64,000 nucleotides of DNA from Adhaeribacter_A terreus (GTDB lineage Bacteria > Bacteroidota > Bacteroidia > Cytophagales > Hymenobacteraceae), in the NCBI RefSeq assembly GCF_042657365.1, contig NZ_JBHSKT010000007.1, positions 186,001-250,000 on the forward strand, read 5' to 3'. A program made the position numbers and the translations under genes. Positions 60,827-64,000 of the stretch are shown in pieces (the first letter of the stretch is position 1; every line of letters begins with the position of its first letter). The notes under the pieces are model-generated. The model was given only the letters and a program-made list of their open reading frames with translations. It searched no databases and was not told where the DNA came from.

Positions 60827-60857
60827 CAAAGATACAGCTAAAGGCTTAGAAAGGCAA
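60827..60857 (-). promoter_or_regulatory. dnaX promoter, leaderless or nearly so
   Basis: Minus strand: TTG (60857-60855), exactly 20 bp, TATCTTTG (60834-60827). The box ends five bases before the ATG at 60821, so transcription should start at or within a few bases of the start codon. Confidence 0.7.
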
Positions 60858-61042
60858 TTGGATTGTTTTAAGAGTTTGGGGTAGGTTGTCTGAAAAGAGA
60901 TGCTGAAGTTAAAACGCTATGGTTTCAGGGCTTAAAAGTAAGTGTGGTATAATTAGGAATAAAAATTTATTGAAAAACGATAAAATAGTATTGTTTTGTA
61001 TTTATAGCTTCCTTATGTTTGTAAAAATAAAACGCAATCACG

Positions 61043-61609
61043 ATGGAACGTAACAAATTATTATTCTGGGTCACGGCCTGCTGCCGCATCATGCAGGTTG
61101 TTCAAATTGGGTTGATCATCCTGCTTACCTATTATGTGGTTAATTGGCACATCGACCCCCAGTATTACGACGACTGGAAGTTTTCCGGTTCTTTGGGAAA
61201 GCTGAGTATCAGTAATCCCATCCATACGGCTGCTTCCGAAATGGACACTACCCGCACCTTTATGGTAAGCCAGTTGCAGCCTTTTTCGGTTTACATGATC
61301 TATATTCAAATTCTGATGCAAATGGTTTTATGGATCCTGGTAGTGCAGGAATTTGTGAAAGTGATACAGGCCGTGAAACGAGTGCAGACTTTCCGGGAGC
61401 AGAATGTAAAATCCTTCCAGAAAATTGCGGGTTATTTGCTCTGGATATTCATCATTTCAGGTTTTACTTTTGTTGCGGCTGGCAATACAGGCCATTTTAG
61501 TTTCGATTTCAGTTTTACAACGCTGGTGCTCATGCTGGCTTCCTACATCCTGGCCGAGATATTTAAAGAAGGCAACCGCCTTTACGAAGAAGAACAACTT
61601 ACCGTCTGA
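61043..61609 (+). CDS. DUF2975 membrane protein
   Basis: 188 residues with four hydrophobic segments (~8-32, 85-105, 128-150, 155-175): VTACCRIMQVVQIGLIILL, VYMIYIQILMQMVLWILVV, YLLWIFIISGFTFVAA and TTLVLMLASYILAEIF. The last segment followed by FKEGNRLYEEEQLTV is the DUF2975 hallmark. Such proteins are nearly always encoded with a small YozG-type HTH protein, here 2 bp downstream, in a regulator/membrane-partner pair of unknown signal. Confidence 0.85.
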   Translation: MERNKLLFWVTACCRIMQVVQIGLIILLTYYVVNWHIDPQYYDDWKFSGSLGKLSISNPIHTAASEMDTTRTFMVSQLQPFSVYMIYIQILMQMVLWILVVQEFVKVIQAVKRVQTFREQNVKSFQKIAGYLLWIFIISGFTFVAAGNTGHFSFDFSFTTLVLMLASYILAEIFKEGNRLYEEEQLTV

Positions 61610-61611
61610 AT

Positions 61612-61818
<207 letters not shown>

Positions 61819-61825
61819 GTTTTCA

Positions 61826-61920
61826 GGTCCCCCTTTGGAGGGGGTAGGGGGAGGATCACGCATATTGGACCAAATTATCGAAAAATGTAAAATCCTCCCC
61901 TACCCCTCCAAAGGGGGACT
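61826..61920. repeat. 95-bp G-rich inverted-repeat element
   Basis: Left arm GGTCCCCCTTTGGAGGGGGT then AGGGGGAGGA (61826-61855); right arm is its near-exact complement (61893-61919), with a 37-bp AT-rich centre. Each arm also folds on itself (CCCCCTTTGGAGGGGG). The same arms occur at 45360-45591. MITE/REP-like, probably RAYT-mobilised. Confidence 0.75.
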
Positions 61921-61995
61921 TTGAATCTTCAAACAAAAACAAAAAACTGAAACTATTTCCCCCGAAAAAAACGTTATACTTCTGACTGAAAAAAG

Positions 61996-62003
61996 TATCT
62001 TTG
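61996..62003 (+). promoter_or_regulatory. -7 box TATCTTTG for ssrA
   Basis: Perfect TAnnTTTG match 40 bp before the mature tmRNA 5' end, leaving room for a short processed leader. No TTG at -33. Confidence 0.5.
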
Positions 62004-62042
62004 CAGACTTGTACTGAAAAGATACAACGTTCTTTAATTTAT

Positions 62043-62412
62043 GGGGTAGACCGGAATTGACAGCTTGAGCAGATTCCGTGTAAGCATGTCGGGAGTTGAA
62101 TGTATCTCCTGTTAAAAAGTCATTCGAACAATAACTGGCGAATATAACTACGCCATGGCTGCTTAATCTAGGTATTAACGCATAAGCCATTGTCCCGCAA
62201 GAGCGCCGTTTTACCGCGTTTGCATCAGGGGCATCGAAACGTGAAACTAGTCTGAAGGAAACTGCGGCTTTCGGGCGAAATAAAGCAGATAAGGTAAATT
62301 CATAGGTTTGATCCAGCCTGGGTTTATTCGAAAATCAACTGGAAGCTAAGCATGTAGAAAGCGCGAGGGTTTCCTTGTCTGGACCAGGGTTCGAATCCCT
62401 GCTACTCCACCA
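62043..62412 (+). ncRNA. ssrA: tmRNA (ssrA)
   Basis: 370 nt, rescuing stalled ribosomes. The tRNA-like ends pair as GGGGTAG with CTACTCC, followed by ACCA; the T-arm GGGTTCGAATCCC is at 62388-62400. The 5' GACCGGAATTGACAG is diagnostic. The tag frame GGC-GAA-TAT-AAC-TAC-GCC-ATG-GCT-GCT-TAA (62137-62166) encodes GEYNYAMAA, added after the charged Ala. The remaining pseudoknot-rich body is of normal length. Confidence 0.97.
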
Positions 62413-62413
62413 A

Positions 62414-62470
62414 TTTTTTTTCCGCTATCGGGTTTCTGAAAAGAAAGCTGGTAGCGGTTTTTTTTTGTCC
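62414..62470 (+). terminator. Terminator of ssrA
   Basis: CCGCTA and TAGCGG enclose TTTC/GAAA pairs and end in nine T. It starts directly after the CCA end. Confidence 0.8.
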
Positions 62471-62542
62471 GTACTTTTTGGTGCTTAAACCATAGCATTT
62501 TTCATTCAGCTGACTTTTAAGGCATAAAACCATAGCGTTTTT

Positions 62543-62953
62543 CAATTGGCTTATTTAAATACTTTTTACTCTTCGGTTATTAAGTATTGGGGTTACAATC
62601 TCTATAGAAAAAAACGTCTCCAGTAAAATTAGTTTTGGAAGCAGTTCAACGCAGCGTAATCAGCTCAGAATAATTGATTAAATCCACGTATTGAATTGCC
62701 TGCTAAATTGGATTATATTCTTATTCAATTATCATTTGTAGGGTAAGAATTATATTTATAGTTAACATTTGGTTTCTTACTTTATGTACTGAATTTTAGT
62801 GGTTACTTTGTTGTAAATATCTGTAATACAATGATTTAAAATTATTGTGTGGTTTGTTGGTAAATTTCAAAATTATATGTAGTCTTGTAAAAGAATAGCA
62901 TATAACAATTGGTTAATTATTGTTCAATAATCTACTATTATAATTCATTCAAA
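62543..62953. other. AT-rich region upstream of outer-membrane protein gene
   Basis: No gene. It follows two minus-oriented 30-bp elements (62472-62502, 62512-62542). Very A/T-rich, especially 62750-62900; GGTTACTTTGTTG (62801-62813) resembles but does not match TAnnTTTG. Likely the promoter region of the downstream gene. Confidence 0.35.
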
Positions 62954-63646
62954 ATGAACTACTTAAAACTTGCCTTGGCTGCTTTGCTTTGCATTGTGGG
63001 TATGGGGCATGCTCAGGCACAACGGGGAAAAGTAAACTATGAAGTTAGAAAATTCTGGATCGCCGGATTAGGAATAAATGGAGTTGACGATTCTGGAACT
63101 GAATTGAGAGAACCATTGCGGATAGGCAATAACTGGAATATTATGCCTATTCCATCCAAGCTGTTTATTGAACGCCATATTTATAAAGGCTTTAGTGTTC
63201 AATTAAATGGTTCTTATAACAAATATAAAGCGGGTAAACAGGTTAATTTGGAAGTAAATAAAGCTACCCAACTTTTCTACGCAATTGACGGTACGGCTAA
63301 ATTCGATCTGAATTATTTGTTTGGTCCTACAAAATGGTTCGATCCTTATATTGGCGGTGGATACGGTTTTACTTCATTAGGCCCTAAAAAAGATTTCAGT
63401 GCCCATAAACAAAATATTTGGTATAACCATTTAGGTTTAGGCGCTAATATGTGGATTACAAATAGAGTAGGGGTAAACCTGGAATCTATGGGTAAGTTTA
63501 GCTTTAGCGGCGGCGCAACCAGCTACAAACAACATTCAATAAGCGTTATCTATAAATTTGGTGGTTCTAAAATGTATGGCGGCCGTTTCAGAAATAGCCA
63601 GACCGAATCTGCTGTAGATCACCTGAACCGAATTATGGGTAAATAA
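62954..63646 (+). CDS. Outer-membrane beta-barrel protein
   Basis: 230 residues from the ATG at 62954, where a clear signal peptide begins (LKLALAALLCIVGMGHAQAQ). The mature protein has alternating amphipathic strands (FSVQLNGSYNKYKAG, YIGGGYGFTSLGPKK, NIWYNHLGLGANMWITNRVGVNLESMGKFSFSGG, HSISVIYKFGG) like the OmpA/OprF-type eight-strand barrel. No peptidoglycan-binding OmpA domain; a short C-terminal helix instead. A 15-bp inverted repeat lies downstream. Confidence 0.8.
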   Translation: MNYLKLALAALLCIVGMGHAQAQRGKVNYEVRKFWIAGLGINGVDDSGTELREPLRIGNNWNIMPIPSKLFIERHIYKGFSVQLNGSYNKYKAGKQVNLEVNKATQLFYAIDGTAKFDLNYLFGPTKWFDPYIGGGYGFTSLGPKKDFSAHKQNIWYNHLGLGANMWITNRVGVNLESMGKFSFSGGATSYKQHSISVIYKFGGSKMYGGRFRNSQTESAVDHLNRIMGK

Positions 63647-63724
63647 TTTTCTGGTAATGCATACTGGAATTTCAGATGCTTGATATTAATAAGATTCATA
63701 AATTTTTTCCTGTTCATCAGGTAA

Positions 63725-63779
63725 CTTTCGTAGCGGACTAACAATCCTTTTCCAACTATTACAAAGTCCGCTACGAAAG
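63725..63779. repeat. 15-bp perfect inverted repeat
   Basis: CTTTCGTAGCGGACT (63725-63739) and its exact complement (63765-63779) with a 25-base centre, between two exported-protein genes. No clean T-run, so it is REP-like rather than a typical terminator. Confidence 0.6.
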
Positions 63780-63879
63780 CTCTTTTGCAAATTATTCCTC
63801 CCTTTTCCATCTGAGTTTCTTATATACAGGTTTGTAAAATTCGTTTACAAAAATCTTCTACGACTCCATGTTCAATAAA

Positions 63880-64000
63880 ATGAAAAAATTAATTCCTTTC
63901 GTGATTTTTTGTGCCTGCGCTCAATTTCAAAGTTATGCACAGAAGAGAAATAGCAACGATCCAATAAAAAATGTGAATACCTATACCGATGAGGAATTAG
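63880..64000 (+). CDS. Exported protein, 3' end outside window
   Basis: The ATG at 63880 starts MKKLIPFVIFCACAQFQSYAQ, a signal peptide cleaved after the Ala-Gln region. The sequence then runs KRNSNDPIKNVNTYTDEEL to the window edge without a stop. An in-frame ATG at 63868 is an alternative start. The remainder and its family are not visible; the upstream gene also encodes an exported protein. Confidence 0.6.
   Translation, partial: MKKLIPFVIFCACAQFQSYAQKRNSNDPIKNVNTYTDEEL

Noticed and set aside
61826..61920. Bidirectional terminator of the HTH gene
   Set aside because: The arms are far apart (37-bp centre), lack T-runs, and the same element occurs at 45360, so it is classed as a repeat.

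Overview
The window is a chromosomal segment of a Cytophagales bacterium (Bacteroidota), most likely Hymenobacteraceae-like (Adhaeribacter, Pontibacter or Hymenobacter relatives). The basis is: a secreted protein with a type IX (por) C-terminal sorting domain, an Omp28 protein, a Rho factor with a ~200-residue Gln/Arg/Pro-rich disordered insert, TAnnTTTG promoter boxes, ssrA tag AGEYNYAMAA, and LytS/LytTR, LiaF-like and DUF6428 families. The genus is an inference. No phage, complete insertion sequence, CRISPR array, rRNA or tRNA was seen.

Layout. 1-8.0 kb: end of an Omp28 gene, DUF1569 protein, thioredoxin, a PAS/V4R sensor pair, two alpha/beta hydrolases, CsbD and a hypothetical. 8.1-14.2 kb: hairpin cluster, AT-rich DUF3644 gene, dnaE, AT-rich orphan. 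14.3-24.5 kb: MFS exporter, LysM lytic transglycosylase, a 0.9 kb repeat-rich spacer, O-methyltransferase, M16 protease, GT9 glycosyltransferase, aminopeptidase P. 24.7-32.4 kb: secreted nuclease, pyrR-pyrB, T9SS cargo and other envelope proteins, EVE protein. 32.7-42.3 kb: PolX, lipoprotein, second GT9, OsmC, UBP zinc finger, a tandem pair of unknown paralogs, serS, rho. 42.6-52.9 kb: lipoprotein, LytTR/LytS two-component pair, LiaF-like protein, UbiA prenyltransferase, methyltransferase, PBP1A, a truncated RluA-type protein and an AT-rich orphan. 53.0-56.4 kb: arsenic operon arsR-arsI-DUF6428-phosphoesterase-acr3. 56.5-64 kb: TIGR01777 epimerase, queD-folE, dnaX, DUF2975/HTH pair, ssrA, an outer-membrane protein and a truncated secreted protein.

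Two observations stand out. First, nearly every intergenic space, and several coding regions, carry copies of a fixed-length 30-bp asymmetric element: AAAACGSTAKSSTTTT, then about seven variable bases, then an A-tract ending AAAAAST. I found 47 intergenic and at least seven coding copies, often just after stop codons or abutting terminator hairpins. Second, dnaX is split into two frames at A-AAA-AAG, with a Shine-Dalgarno-like GGAGGG upstream and an 8-bp hairpin five bases downstream. These are the parts of a programmed -1 frameshift, here needed to make the long tau form, which is the reverse of E. coli. Other notes: Cys-Cys tails on three adjacent ars proteins, a PolX lacking polymerase aspartates, a glycosyltransferase with an in-frame simple-repeat insert, and several REP-like hairpin families.
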